NCBI GenBank assembly: GCA_002748835.1
Contig: PDTL01000015.1
Span: 1 to 64,000, forward strand
Direction: 5' to 3'
Length of the DNA stretch: 64,000 bases
DNA from: Deltaproteobacteria bacterium
Lineage (GTDB): Bacteria > Desulfobacterota > Desulfobacteria > Desulfobacterales > GCA-2748835
Shown piece by piece: positions 48,828-58,775 of this stretch. Within the stretch, counting starts at the first letter, position 1. Each line of letters opens with the position of its first letter. The notes beneath the pieces were generated by a model. It made no database searches. It was not told where the DNA came from and saw only the letters and a list, made by a program, of their open reading frames with translations. The position numbers and the translations under genes were made by a program.

Positions 48828-49130
48828 CTGAAATACGCGTCGAATAAGCCCCCCTTGAGCGCCGTTAAAAACGGTTGCCTGAGCATTCAGATGTACGTAA
48901 TCCCTGTCTGAAATTCAATAGTTTTCCTGCATTACCCGGCCGTTCAGACACCCGCCCTTCCGCCACGCATCGCAAGATGGACATGACGGTTGAGTTCTCA
49001 AACACGATGGGGTATAACCGTCTCAATGCAGATGACCGGAAGATACCGGTCGGTTAGGAACGCGCCCGACGCCGGCCGAACAACAGTCCCTTTCCACCTG
49101 CCAGAGGATGGCGTCTGAACGGAATCAATC
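48828..49130. other. Divergent intergenic region between lptD and tmk
   Basis: About 303 bases with a short hairpin (CCGTTAAAAACGG, 48848-48860) and only weak promoter-like boxes on the minus strand (TTGAAT with TACATC at 17 bases). No supported gene. Confidence 0.35.
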
Positions 49131-49799
49131 ATGGTGTTTATCACACTCAGCGGCATAGAAGGTGCCGGAAAAACAACACAGATCCGAACCATTTCCGATT
49201 ACCTTACCCAGCAAGGCATTCCTTGCCAGATCACCCGGGAACCCGGCGGCACGCCTATCGGGCAAAAAATTCGCCGTATCCTGCTCGATCCTGCCAACAG
49301 CGCCCTTACCGCAAAAGCAGAGCTGCTTCTCTATGCAGCCGACCGCGCCCAGCATGTGGATACCGTGATCCGCCCCGCACTGGCCCGCGGTGAAGCCGTG
49401 CTGTGCGACCGGTTTGCCGACTGCACCACGGTCTTTCAGGGGGCGGCGCGGGGCCTGCCGGTGGCGCTGATCGAACAGATCCATGCCATTGTACTCGAAG
49501 ATCTGAAACCTGACATCACTTTTCTGCTGGACCTTCCCGCAGAAACCGGGCTGGCCCGGGCCGTGAAAGCGATTGAAAACGGAGAGCGGCATACCGATGA
49601 ATCCCGGTTTGAAAAAGAACGGCTCGACTTTCACGAAAAGGTTCGCGCCGGATATCTTGCCATTGCCCGGCGGGAACCGGACCGGTTCCGGGTGATTGAT
49701 GCGTCCCAGCCCACAGAACGTGTTGCCGACGCGATCCGGCAGCACCTGGCAGCAGTAATCGCCGTCCGGAAATCTTTTGCCGAAACCAGGCGACGTTAG
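49131..49799 (+). CDS. tmk: Thymidylate kinase (Tmk)
   Basis: 222 residues. P-loop GIEGAGKTTQ, REPGGTPIGQ (DRx-type lid partner), CDRFADCT with the DR of the active site, and a lid region with ESRFEKE. Phosphorylates dTMP. First of a plus-strand group leading into the cysteine synthase-CysRS fusion. Confidence 0.95.
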   Translation: MVFITLSGIEGAGKTTQIRTISDYLTQQGIPCQITREPGGTPIGQKIRRILLDPANSALTAKAELLLYAADRAQHVDTVIRPALARGEAVLCDRFADCTTVFQGAARGLPVALIEQIHAIVLEDLKPDITFLLDLPAETGLARAVKAIENGERHTDESRFEKERLDFHEKVRAGYLAIARREPDRFRVIDASQPTERVADAIRQHLAAVIAVRKSFAETRRR

Positions 49800-49840
49800 C
49801 ATTTGACACCTTTACTTTTCACATTAGGACACACGCGATC

Positions 49841-52126
49841 ATGTCAACAACCCTGCTCAATGCCATCGGCAACACACCCCTGCTTGACATCCAGCGCCTG
49901 AACCCGAATCCAGCGGTCCGGATTCTCGCCAAACTCGAATACCTGAACCCTGGGGGTTCCATTAAAGACCGGCCGGCCCTGACCATGATCGAAGAAGGGG
50001 AAAAAAGCGGTGCCCTGAAACCGGGCATGACCGTGATTGAAGCCACCAGCGGGAATACGGGCATTGGTCTGGCCATGGTCTGCGCGGTCAAAGGTTATCC
50101 CCTTCTGCTCACCATGTCCGAGTCTGCCAGCATGGAACGGCAGCAGATTTTAAAAGCCCGGGGCGCGGACATCCTGCTCACCCCCGGCCATCTGGGAACC
50201 GACGGTGCCATTGAAGAGGTCTACAACCTGGCAAGAGAAAACCCGGACAAGTACTTCATGGCAGACCAATACAACAATCCAGCCAACTGGAAAGCCCATT
50301 ATACGGGAACCGGGCCAGAAATCTGGCAACAGACAAACGGCACGATCACCGCCCTGGTGGCCACCATGGGCACCACCGGCACGCTCATGGGACTGTCCCG
50401 CTATTTAAAAGAAAAATCTCCGGCCATCCGCATCATCGGTGTTGAACCGTATCTGAAGCACAAGCTCCAGGGCCTCAAAAACATGAAAGAGGCCTACCGA
50501 CCTGAAATATATGAAAAAAACCGCCTGGATGAAATTATCAAAATCGATGATGCGGCCGCCTTTGCCATGACCCGGCGGTTGGCAGCCGAAGAAGGGCTGC
50601 TTGTGGGAATGAGCAGCGGGGCTGCCATGGTGATTGCCGCTCAACTGTCCGCAGCCATGACAGACGGCACCTTGGTGGTCATCTTCCCGGACGGCGGCGA
50701 ACGCTACCTCAGCACCTCGCTCTTTTCTGTACAGACCCCAGTCACTGTACAGCTCTTTGACACGGCGACCCGGAAAAGAATCCCCTTTACGCCCATGCGT
50801 CCGGGAAAAGTCAGCATCTACTCCTGTGGTCCCACAGTACACCGGCGCATGCACCTAAGCGAGTGCCGGCGTTATATTTTCAGCGATCTCCTGTGCCGCC
50901 ACCTGAACCAGCGGGGGTACACGCCTCAGCATGTCATCAATATCACTGATTTTGACGACAACACCATTCACGGCGCGGATGCGGCCGGACAAGACTTAAA
51001 AACTTTCACCGACACCCACATCTCTGAATTCAAGGAGGATCTTGCCACCCTCGGTATCCTGCCCGCCCAGCACTATCCGCGGGTCAGCGAACACTTAGAC
51101 GACATGGTGGCCCTGGCAGACCGCCTGGTCAACCGGAATGCTGCCTATGAACGGTTCCGCTCCCTCTACTTTGATGTGGATACCTGCGCGGATTATGGCC
51201 GTTTTTCCGGGGTGGATCTGGAGAAGATCCGCCTCGGGGCGACCGTGGATCTTGATGAATATGAAAAAGACAACCCCAGAGACTTCACCCTGCTCAAGCG
51301 ATCCCGGCTTTCCGAACTCAAACAGGGACATTACGTTCGCACCCCCTGGGGAAATGTCCGACCGTCACTGCACCTCCAGTGTGCTGCCATCTCCATGAAA
51401 TATCTCGGCGAAACCTTTGACATCCACACCAGCAGCAGCGAACTGATTTTTCCCCACCATGAAAACGAAACCGCCATTGCCCGTGCAGCCACCGGGAAAC
51501 CGCTGGCCCGTTACTGGCTGCATGTGGACCCAGTGCTTTTATCCGGTAAAAAGATGCAGGAAAACCTGGGCATGATCACCCTTCCCGAAGTGCTCTCTCT
51601 GGGGTATTCGGCCCAGGAGGTGCGATTCTGGATGATCTCCACCCATTACCGGCGGCCCATGGAATTTTCCACCGAGCTACTGGATGCGGCAGCCCATTCC
51701 CTAAAACGGATTGACTGCTGTATCCGCGCGTTGAGCGCGCATACCGGCGGCGTTTCCCATCCAGACATCGACCCGCTACTGTGCGAACTGAAAGATGGAT
51801 TCATCGACGCACTGGACGATGATCTGAACATTTCAGCCGCACTGGCTGTCGTTTTCAACACCGTCAAACAGGCAAACCGGCTTCTGGATGACAAGCAGCT
51901 GGATACCAAGGATGCGGCCAAACTCCTCACGGCATTCAAGCAGATCGATGCCACCCTAAAGGTCATGGATTTTAGGTCCCCCAAGATCACACCCGAAGTA
52001 GAAGCGCTGATCGCCCGAAGAGACCAGGCCCGACGGGAAGGGGACTGGGAAACCGCAGACCGCATCCGGGACGAACTCCTGTCTGCGGGGATTGACATTC
52101 ACGATGAAAAGGCCGGAACTGCTTGA
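49841..52126 (+). CDS. Cysteine synthase - cysteinyl-tRNA synthetase-like fusion
   Basis: 761 residues in one open frame. Residues 1-300: PLP-dependent cysteine synthase (CysM/CysK-like) with GSIKDRPAL (K42, Schiff base), EATSGNTGIGLA, GTTGTLMG and FPDGGERYLS. Residues about 301-761: full-length class I CysRS-like protein. Zinc ligands C329, C514, H540 and E543 are kept (CGPTV, LHLQC, HHENE). But HIGH is HLSE (338-341), KMSKS is KMQEN (571-575), and the Trp next to C514 (normally PGWHIEC) is Leu. The C-terminal anticodon-binding helix bundle with DWETADRIRDEL is present. It may still charge tRNA, or be a ligase paralogue as in MshC; a second CysRS elsewhere would favour the latter. Confidence 0.85.
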   Translation: MSTTLLNAIGNTPLLDIQRLNPNPAVRILAKLEYLNPGGSIKDRPALTMIEEGEKSGALKPGMTVIEATSGNTGIGLAMVCAVKGYPLLLTMSESASMERQQILKARGADILLTPGHLGTDGAIEEVYNLARENPDKYFMADQYNNPANWKAHYTGTGPEIWQQTNGTITALVATMGTTGTLMGLSRYLKEKSPAIRIIGVEPYLKHKLQGLKNMKEAYRPEIYEKNRLDEIIKIDDAAAFAMTRRLAAEEGLLVGMSSGAAMVIAAQLSAAMTDGTLVVIFPDGGERYLSTSLFSVQTPVTVQLFDTATRKRIPFTPMRPGKVSIYSCGPTVHRRMHLSECRRYIFSDLLCRHLNQRGYTPQHVINITDFDDNTIHGADAAGQDLKTFTDTHISEFKEDLATLGILPAQHYPRVSEHLDDMVALADRLVNRNAAYERFRSLYFDVDTCADYGRFSGVDLEKIRLGATVDLDEYEKDNPRDFTLLKRSRLSELKQGHYVRTPWGNVRPSLHLQCAAISMKYLGETFDIHTSSSELIFPHHENETAIARAATGKPLARYWLHVDPVLLSGKKMQENLGMITLPEVLSLGYSAQEVRFWMISTHYRRPMEFSTELLDAAAHSLKRIDCCIRALSAHTGGVSHPDIDPLLCELKDGFIDALDDDLNISAALAVVFNTVKQANRLLDDKQLDTKDAAKLLTAFKQIDATLKVMDFRSPKITPEVEALIARRDQARREGDWETADRIRDELLSAGIDIHDEKAGTA

Positions 52127-52189
52127 ATTTATTACGCGGCGCCCCTGTCCATTTGATGTTCCCATAACAGCGGGAGACTGGAGATAACC

Positions 52190-53101
52190 GTGACACCTGA
52201 AACCCAATCACCGCTTCCCCTCCTGGTGCCCTATACCCTGCCCGGATCCCGACTGCTGAGCCTGGCAGAAGTCCTGTTCGGCGGCTGTGCCGTGATCCGG
52301 CCCATTGCCGGCAGCCTGTCCCATACCGCTGATCAGGCACGTGTCTCAGGCCGGCTGTCCCTTTTTACCCTGCCGGATATGGACCCGGCCAAGCTCTCTG
52401 CCCGCCTTCAGGCAATGGAAGAATGGGCCTCAATGCAGGGAGCGATGGATGCACAGCGGCTACGTCATAAGCCGGCAGCACCCGCCGATGATACCCAGGT
52501 TTCCCATCATGAAATCCGCAAATGGATTCAGGCAAAAGAAACCGCAACGCCTGCCAGGTCAGATCCCCTTTGGGACGCCGCCCTCCTGCTCATGCTGGCA
52601 GAAAAGTCAGATCTGGAAACCGACGCCATCACCCGCAGCCTGGATGCACTGGATCACAGGGCTGCCGACTTTTTCACCTCCCTGTCAGATCCGGACACCC
52701 CCCCGGACCTTCCGGAGCTCCCGGACACCTACCGTAGAGGTCCCGCGCAAACGGATCCCGCAGGCGGTCATGCCGCAGACCGGGTGATTGCCTGGAAGCA
52801 GGTGTTTTCAGCCCTGGAGGGCCGATTGCCCGGCAGTCTCGTGCTCCTGACTGACAGTCCTGCGGTCTGGGAGTGCCTCATCGGCGACCCGTCGGCCCAG
52901 GCTCCGGTATGCGCTTCGGTTCAGCCAGATCATACTGACCATGCCGATGTATTTCGTGCGTGGGTTAACGATCCGTCGATCAAGAGGCCCGTCTTTCCAG
53001 CCCCTGTGGAAAACCATGCGGTATACACCGTGAAACGCCAAGCGGTACCCCTGAAGGCACGCGAAAACACCCTGCTCTATCTGATCCAGCCGGAAGCCTG
53101 A
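52190..53101 (+). CDS. Hypothetical protein
   Basis: 303 residues, GTG start with GGAGA upstream. Soluble, no signal peptide, no motif I recognise. Pro/Asp-rich, with a helical middle (RLQAMEEWASMQG; WDAALLLMLAEKSD). Follows the CysRS fusion by 63 bases and may be co-transcribed. Probably a lineage-specific Desulfobacterota protein. Confidence 0.6.
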   Translation: MTPETQSPLPLLVPYTLPGSRLLSLAEVLFGGCAVIRPIAGSLSHTADQARVSGRLSLFTLPDMDPAKLSARLQAMEEWASMQGAMDAQRLRHKPAAPADDTQVSHHEIRKWIQAKETATPARSDPLWDAALLLMLAEKSDLETDAITRSLDALDHRAADFFTSLSDPDTPPDLPELPDTYRRGPAQTDPAGGHAADRVIAWKQVFSALEGRLPGSLVLLTDSPAVWECLIGDPSAQAPVCASVQPDHTDHADVFRAWVNDPSIKRPVFPAPVENHAVYTVKRQAVPLKARENTLLYLIQPEA

Positions 53102-53384
53102 CTGGCGCCGGTGTATTCTGCCGGCGTTTGCCCGCGTTTCAGCTGCCCTGGTTGAGGCGCTATTTTTTCCGCCCCCATCAAGACTTTCCCTTGACAGGGA
53201 TAAAAAAAATATGGATAGGTGACGTATTGATACGAAGAATGCTTGACCCGAGTCTGCATTCTAAGCTATCCGTATTTTTTCCAAATTATGGAAGGGGGTT
53301 TCAAACAAAAGGACCGGCCCGAGATCCCGGTTTTACGTCTGAAATCACGATGAACGATTCATTATTTATCAGGAGGTTTTATCC

Positions 53385-53573
53385 ATGGGTTACACTCCCG
53401 CTGTTGATGACGAAAAATGTGTTGGCTGTGAAGAATGTGTCGATGTCTGTCCGGTGGATGTTTTTGAAATGCAGGACGACAAGTCTGTTCCCGTAAACGG
53501 GGAAGAATGTCTGGGCTGCGAAAGCTGCGTCGAAGTATGTGAAGCGAGCGCCATCACCATCACGGAAAGCTAA
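53385..53573 (+). CDS. 2[4Fe-4S] ferredoxin
   Basis: 62 residues. Two motifs, CVGCEECVDVCPV and CLGCESCVEVCEA, each with CxxCxxCxxxC. Note the second lacks the Pro after the last Cys. Acidic. Excellent ribosome site (GGAGG, 8 bases) and its own terminator, so a strongly expressed single gene. Low-potential electron carrier. Confidence 0.95.
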   Translation: MGYTPAVDDEKCVGCEECVDVCPVDVFEMQDDKSVPVNGEECLGCESCVEVCEASAITITES

Positions 53574-53586
53574 AAGACGTTTTCCC

Positions 53587-53640
53587 AAACGGCTCTCCTG
53601 ACACACCTGGCGTCTGCCCGGTACCTTGAGAGCCGTTTTT
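53587..53640 (+). terminator. Terminator after ferredoxin
   Basis: AAACGGCTCTC (53587-53597) pairs with GAGAGCCGTTT (53628-53638), followed by a run of T to 53640. Long 30-base loop. Confidence 0.75.
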
Positions 53641-53859
53641 GCATTCAATCCTCCCTCACCCTTGAAAAAGCATGCAATTTATGTTTATGCTTTTTTCTTT
53701 TGTTGACCGGGCAGAAAGCATCCGGCAGCACACTTACGATACCCGATACCGAATGTCTGACAGTCCCTGCATTTGACGCGGGGCTTAACCCGAACACCCG
53801 GCAGTAGAACGCTGTTCTTCAGGCAGTGTGCCGTCAGGCCGGAAGCCGAGTACTGCGAC

Positions 53860-54192
53860 ATGAGACAGTATACGATTGATGAACTCCGTCCCGGAGAATA
53901 CGACATCCTGAAAACCTGCCTGGATGATCGCTATTTGCATGCCTCCATCGGTGATATTTACTGGATTCCGGTGCCTGAAGCCCTGCTTTCCGAACGTCAG
54001 GCAAGGCATACGGACTGCGCGCCCCTTGTGGTGGCTGTCCATCTTGAAGCAGAAAGGCTCAGCTGCGAATTTCTCCTCCGCACCCGTTCGGCCATGCGAT
54101 GCGACTGCATGGCCTATGCGAATACCGCTCAGCGTAACTGGATCATTGATACCATTGACACGCTCTTTTCAGACTGCGGTATTCAGACGTGA
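53860..54192 (+). CDS. Hypothetical protein upstream of RNase J
   Basis: About 110 residues from the ATG at 53860 (frame open from 53773). DELRPGEYDILKTCLDDRY suggests a compact alpha-beta protein; CDCMAY near the C-terminus is a possible metal site. Its stop lies just before RNase J, so the two are probably coupled. No family recognised. Confidence 0.6.
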   Translation: MRQYTIDELRPGEYDILKTCLDDRYLHASIGDIYWIPVPEALLSERQARHTDCAPLVVAVHLEAERLSCEFLLRTRSAMRCDCMAYANTAQRNWIIDTIDTLFSDCGIQT

Positions 54193-54203
54193 AGGGAACC
54201 ACC

Positions 54204-55856
54204 ATGCTGAAAATCATACCCCTTGGCGGCCTGGGAGAAATCGGGCTGAACATGATGGTCGTCGAATATGAAGACCATGCCTTCATCATCGATGCCGGCC
54301 TGATGTTTCCCGAAGACGATATGCTGGGGATTGATATCGTCATCCCAGATATGGAGTATGTATTTCAGAACATTGAAAAAATAGCCGGGGTAGTCATCAC
54401 CCATGCCCACGAAGACCACATCGGCGCCCTTCCTTATCTGCTGAAAAAATGCGATCTGCCCATCTATGGCACCCCCTTCACCCTCGGGGTCATTCAGCGC
54501 AAACTCGAAGAACACGGCATCCAGGACACCCGGCTCATCACCATTCATGCCGGCCAACACGTGGACATGGGCCCCTTTCAAATTGATTTTATCCGTGTCA
54601 GTCACAGCACCATCGACGGCGTGGGTCTTGCCATTCACACGCCTGTGGGTATTGTCATTCATACCGGAGACTTTAAAATCAATCTCACGGCCAGAGACGG
54701 CATGCTGACCGATGTGAACGCCTTTGCCCTCTACGGACAACAAGGGGTGCTTGCGCTACTTTCCGACTCGACCAATGTGGAAAAGGAAGGATATACCATT
54801 TCTGACGAAGCGGTAGGCGCCACCCTCAGCAGTCTGATCCACGCATCCAAAGGACGGGTTATTGTCGCGCTGTTTGCCTCCAATGTGGCCCGAATCCAGC
54901 AAATCGTCGATATTGCAAATGCCACTGGCCGGCATGTGATCTTCAACGGCCGCAGCATTGAAATGACCGTTGATATTGCCAGAGAACTGGGATTCATCGA
55001 GATGTCCGACGGCATGGAGGTGGATATCCGGGAGATTCAGCATCTGCCGGACAACAAGGTGATCCTCATCACCACCGGCAGCCAGGGGGAGCCCATGTCC
55101 GCCCTGGCCCGCATGGCGTCCGGCACCCATAAGCAGATCAAGATCCGGGACGCAGACACGGTGATCCTCTCGTCCAAGTTCATTCCCGGCAATGAAAAAG
55201 CGATCAGCAACATCATCAACGACCTCTACCGCCAGGGCGCCGATGTCATCTACGAAAAGATCGCAGATATCCATGTGTCCGGGCATGCGTTTCAGGAAGA
55301 ACTCAAACTCATGCTCAACCTGACCCAGCCGCAGTTTTTCATCCCCATTCACGGGGAATACCGTCACCTGATCCATCATGCCCGGCTGGCCGAACACACC
55401 GGGATTGCCAAAGACCGGATTCTGGTTGCCGAAAACGGATCGATTATCTGTTTTGACAAGAGCGGGGGCCAGATCCTGGACACCATTGCCACGGGCCGCA
55501 TCCTCATCGACGGGAAAGGGGTGGGTGATGTGGGAAACAGCGTCCTTAAAGAGCGGCGGTCCCTGTCTGAAGACGGACTGGTGATCGTCACCATGGTCCT
55601 CGAGGAAGAAACCGGCGTGGTGGTCTACGGCCCGGAAATCTATTCACGGGGATTTGTCTTCTGGACCGAAACCGGACACCTGGTAGACGACGCCCAGTGC
55701 GTTATCCTAGAGATTGTCGAGGAAGTAGGGCCTGACACCCCGGACCGCCTCACGATCATCCGGAACCGCCTGCAAAAGGCGCTCAAGCAGTATTTTAACT
55801 TCACCATCCAGCGACGCCCGGTCATTGTGCCCATTATTCTGGAACTTAAATTCTAA
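54204..55856 (+). CDS. rnj: Ribonuclease J
   Basis: About 550 residues from the ATG at 54204 with AAGGGA upstream. Metallo-beta-lactamase fold: THAHEDHIGALPY (HxHxDH metal site), HTGDFK, and the beta-CASP insert with SDSTNVE; HVSGHAF carries the last metal ligand. Exo/endoribonuclease for mRNA decay and rRNA processing. Directly before ftsK. Confidence 0.95.
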   Translation: MLKIIPLGGLGEIGLNMMVVEYEDHAFIIDAGLMFPEDDMLGIDIVIPDMEYVFQNIEKIAGVVITHAHEDHIGALPYLLKKCDLPIYGTPFTLGVIQRKLEEHGIQDTRLITIHAGQHVDMGPFQIDFIRVSHSTIDGVGLAIHTPVGIVIHTGDFKINLTARDGMLTDVNAFALYGQQGVLALLSDSTNVEKEGYTISDEAVGATLSSLIHASKGRVIVALFASNVARIQQIVDIANATGRHVIFNGRSIEMTVDIARELGFIEMSDGMEVDIREIQHLPDNKVILITTGSQGEPMSALARMASGTHKQIKIRDADTVILSSKFIPGNEKAISNIINDLYRQGADVIYEKIADIHVSGHAFQEELKLMLNLTQPQFFIPIHGEYRHLIHHARLAEHTGIAKDRILVAENGSIICFDKSGGQILDTIATGRILIDGKGVGDVGNSVLKERRSLSEDGLVIVTMVLEEETGVVVYGPEIYSRGFVFWTETGHLVDDAQCVILEIVEEVGPDTPDRLTIIRNRLQKALKQYFNFTIQRRPVIVPIILELKF

Positions 55857-55863
55857 GACCTTT

Positions 55864-58116
55864 ATGACAACGGTTTTTATGCGAGAGAAAATACACAAAG
55901 AGATCATCGGCATTCTGCTGGTCCTGTCCGTTATCCTGACCGGTGTCAGCCTCCTGACATTTCACGGATCAGACCCATCCATCCATCACCTGACCGTTAG
56001 CGGTGACATTGAAAACCGGTTCGGCCTGATCGGGTCGCATATTGCCGGCATGCTCATCGGACTGTTCGGGCTGGGCGCCTTCTGGCTGCCGGTGCTTCTG
56101 GCCATCGGCAGCTGGCATTTTCTCAAAAACCGACCCACACAGCCGCTCTACTGGCTCCCGGTCGGCGGCACCTTGCTGGTCATCGCCACGGGAAGCCTGC
56201 TGGCGTTCCAGCAGGACACCGTTCTGCTCATGGGAGAACGGTTTCCGTCCGGCGGCATGATCGGCGCCCTGATCAAAAGTCTGCTAGCCAGTTACGCCCA
56301 GGTGACCGGGGGGCAGATTTTTCTGGTCACCCTCCTGATTATCGGTCTTGTTCTGGTCACCGGTATTACCGTCAGCCAGGTCTTCCGCTTTATCCATCTC
56401 AAGGTTGATCAGCTCGGCGGCCTTGTCATCCGGGCCGTACAGACCGTCTGGACATGGATCCGGCAATCGCTTTTCAGACGCCGGGAGCAGAAGGCAAACA
56501 CCTCGCGTCGGCTGCCAAAAGCAGAAAAAAAGCCAAAACCGGAACAGAAAAAAAACGAAACGGGAAAAACAGCGCCGGCCCTGGTGCCTGGCCCCCCGCC
56601 AGCCAGGCCAGCGCTTGTGAAAAAAAAATCCACCCCCGACCCGCAGGTTCTGCTCAAGGGATCGGACGGGTATGTGCCGCCCCCTGAGTCCCTGCTGTCC
56701 ATGGTCCAGAACACCGCCTCAAAAGTGGATGCCGACACCCTGAGCAGCCAATCCCGGATACTCGAGGAAAAACTCAGCGATTTCGGCGTCAACGGTGCGG
56801 TTACCGCCGTTAACCCGGGCCCGGTCATCACCACCTTTGAATACGAGCCCGCGCCGGGCGTAAAAATCACCAAAGTGGTCAACCTGGCAGATGATCTCGC
56901 CCTTGCCCTGAGCGCCCTCAGCATCCGCATCATTGCCCCGATTCCCGGACGCAGTGTGATCGGCATTGAAATTCCCAATATAGAACGGGAGATGGTCGGT
57001 TTCCGGGAGATTGTCACCTCGAATGCGTTCAAGCGCTGCAAGTCCCACCTGACCCTCTGCCTGGGAAAAGATATTATTGGCGCCCCTGTTGCCGTTGAAA
57101 TGGACAAGATGCCCCATCTGCTCATTGCCGGCGCCACCGGCGCCGGGAAAAGCGTAGGGCTCAACGTAATGATCGCCAGCCTGCTCTTTAAATCAACACC
57201 CGATCAGGTCAAAATGATCATGATCGACCCCAAACGAATCGAACTTTCCGTGTATGACGGGATTCCCCATTTGATCACACCGGTGGTGACCGACATGAAA
57301 AAAGCCACCAACGCCCTGTTCTGGGCGGTACGGGAAATGGAGCGGCGCTACGAGCTGCTGGCCTCGGTAAAAGCGCGAAACATTCTCCAGTACAACAAAA
57401 AAGTTGGCCAGCTGCCCCTCTTTCCCGAAGCGTCGGAATCGCCTCAGCCAGATCCGCTTCCCTATATTGTCATTATCATCGACGAGTTTGCCGACCTCAT
57501 GATGGTCTCCTCCAAAGACGTGGAAGTGGCCCTGACCCGACTGGCCCAGATGGCAAGGGCTGCCGGCATCCACCTCATCCTGGCCACCCAGCGGCCGTCG
57601 GTGAATGTGCTCACCGGAATCATCAAGGCCAACTTTCCCACCCGCATCGGCTACCAGGTATCTTCCAAAATAGACTCCCGCACCATTCTGGACACCAATG
57701 GGGCGGAAAGCCTGCTCGGCAACGGGGATATGCTGTTCCTGCCGCCGGGTACGTCCCGGCTCATGCGGATTCAGGGGGCCTATATCTCGGATGATGATCT
57801 TCAGGCTGTGATCGAGTTTTTAAAAGCCCAGAAGCCGCCGGAATATGATGACAGCGTCACCCAAGCCGGCGAAGAATCCAACAGCTCCCAACCGGGCAGT
57901 AGTGATGAAGACCATGATGCCAAATATGACGAAGCAGTGGCGTTTGTGGCGCGATCACGGCAGGCCTCTATTTCTTCGGTTCAGCGTCACCTGCGCATTG
58001 GCTACAACCGGGCCGCACGGATTATCGAAACCATGGAACGCGAAGGCGTTATCGGGCCCCAGGAAGGCTCCAGCCCCCGGGAAGTGCTGGTGGCCGACCT
58101 GGATGAACGCCCCTGA
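55864..58116 (+). CDS. ftsK: DNA translocase FtsK/SpoIIIE
   Basis: About 750 residues. Four to five N-terminal membrane helices (about residues 10-180), a short Lys/Pro-rich linker (220-270), the motor domain with Walker A GATGAGKSV (about residue 425) and Walker B IIIDEFAD, then a C-terminal gamma winged helix (ISSVQRHLRIGYNRAARI) that reads KOPS sites. Shorter linker than E. coli FtsK. Septum-located chromosome segregation. Start could also be at 55879. Confidence 0.95.
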   Translation: MTTVFMREKIHKEIIGILLVLSVILTGVSLLTFHGSDPSIHHLTVSGDIENRFGLIGSHIAGMLIGLFGLGAFWLPVLLAIGSWHFLKNRPTQPLYWLPVGGTLLVIATGSLLAFQQDTVLLMGERFPSGGMIGALIKSLLASYAQVTGGQIFLVTLLIIGLVLVTGITVSQVFRFIHLKVDQLGGLVIRAVQTVWTWIRQSLFRRREQKANTSRRLPKAEKKPKPEQKKNETGKTAPALVPGPPPARPALVKKKSTPDPQVLLKGSDGYVPPPESLLSMVQNTASKVDADTLSSQSRILEEKLSDFGVNGAVTAVNPGPVITTFEYEPAPGVKITKVVNLADDLALALSALSIRIIAPIPGRSVIGIEIPNIEREMVGFREIVTSNAFKRCKSHLTLCLGKDIIGAPVAVEMDKMPHLLIAGATGAGKSVGLNVMIASLLFKSTPDQVKMIMIDPKRIELSVYDGIPHLITPVVTDMKKATNALFWAVREMERRYELLASVKARNILQYNKKVGQLPLFPEASESPQPDPLPYIVIIIDEFADLMMVSSKDVEVALTRLAQMARAAGIHLILATQRPSVNVLTGIIKANFPTRIGYQVSSKIDSRTILDTNGAESLLGNGDMLFLPPGTSRLMRIQGAYISDDDLQAVIEFLKAQKPPEYDDSVTQAGEESNSSQPGSSDEDHDAKYDEAVAFVARSRQASISSVQRHLRIGYNRAARIIETMEREGVIGPQEGSSPREVLVADLDERP

Positions 58117-58143
58117 TGGCGGATAGGAAAGGATTTTTTGACC

Positions 58144-58767
58144 ATGCTGAGCCAGACCGAGCGTTCGGTAGTCGAATCAACCCCGGGGTTTCTTCATCCG
58201 GATGAAGGCAAACGACTGCATGATCTTACCCTGGAGGCCGGACGAAAAGGCCCGGTTCTTGAAATCGGAAGTTATTGCGGAAAATCGGCGGTTTACATCG
58301 GCAGTGCCTGCCGGCAGACCGGCGCTACCCTGTTTTCCATTGACCACCACCGGGGATCAGAAGAACAGCAGCCGGGTGAAACCTACTTTGATCCGGCCTT
58401 GTACGACATCAAAACCGGCAGGGTAGACACATTACCGGCATTCAGACATACCCTGGATGCCGCTGGTCTGAACGAGGTTGTGGTGGCGGTTATCGGCGCA
58501 TCTGCCGTGGTTGCGCGAAGCTGGCAAACCCCGCTGGCCCTGGTGTTTGTTGACGGCGGACATGACCCTGCATCCGCCCGGGCAGACGTTTTTGCCTGGT
58601 CTCCGCATATCCTTCCCGGCGGTTTTCTTGCCATTCACGATATCTTTCCAGATCCTGCCGATGGCGGACAGGGCCCGTATCAGGCCTATCTGGAAATCAT
58701 CGCATCCGGACAGTTTGCCGAATGCGCCATGACAAAGACCCTGGGCGTACTGCAACGGATCAACTAA
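58144..58767 (+). CDS. Class I SAM-dependent methyltransferase-like protein
   Basis: About 207 residues. VLEIGSYCGKSAVYIG (AdoMet-binding loop), FSIDHH (acidic loop end) and LVFVDGGHDP (metal/substrate region) match the Methyltransf_24 type. Substrate unknown. Separated from ftsK by 27 bases, so probably the last gene of that unit. A palindrome follows. Confidence 0.8.
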   Translation: MLSQTERSVVESTPGFLHPDEGKRLHDLTLEAGRKGPVLEIGSYCGKSAVYIGSACRQTGATLFSIDHHRGSEEQQPGETYFDPALYDIKTGRVDTLPAFRHTLDAAGLNEVVVAVIGASAVVARSWQTPLALVFVDGGHDPASARADVFAWSPHILPGGFLAIHDIFPDPADGGQGPYQAYLEIIASGQFAECAMTKTLGVLQRIN

Positions 58768-58775
58768 AACAACAG

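Noticed and set aside
49801..49840. TTGACA at 49803-49808 as a promoter for the CysRS fusion
   Set aside because: No acceptable -10 box at 16-18 bases; co-transcription with tmk is simpler.
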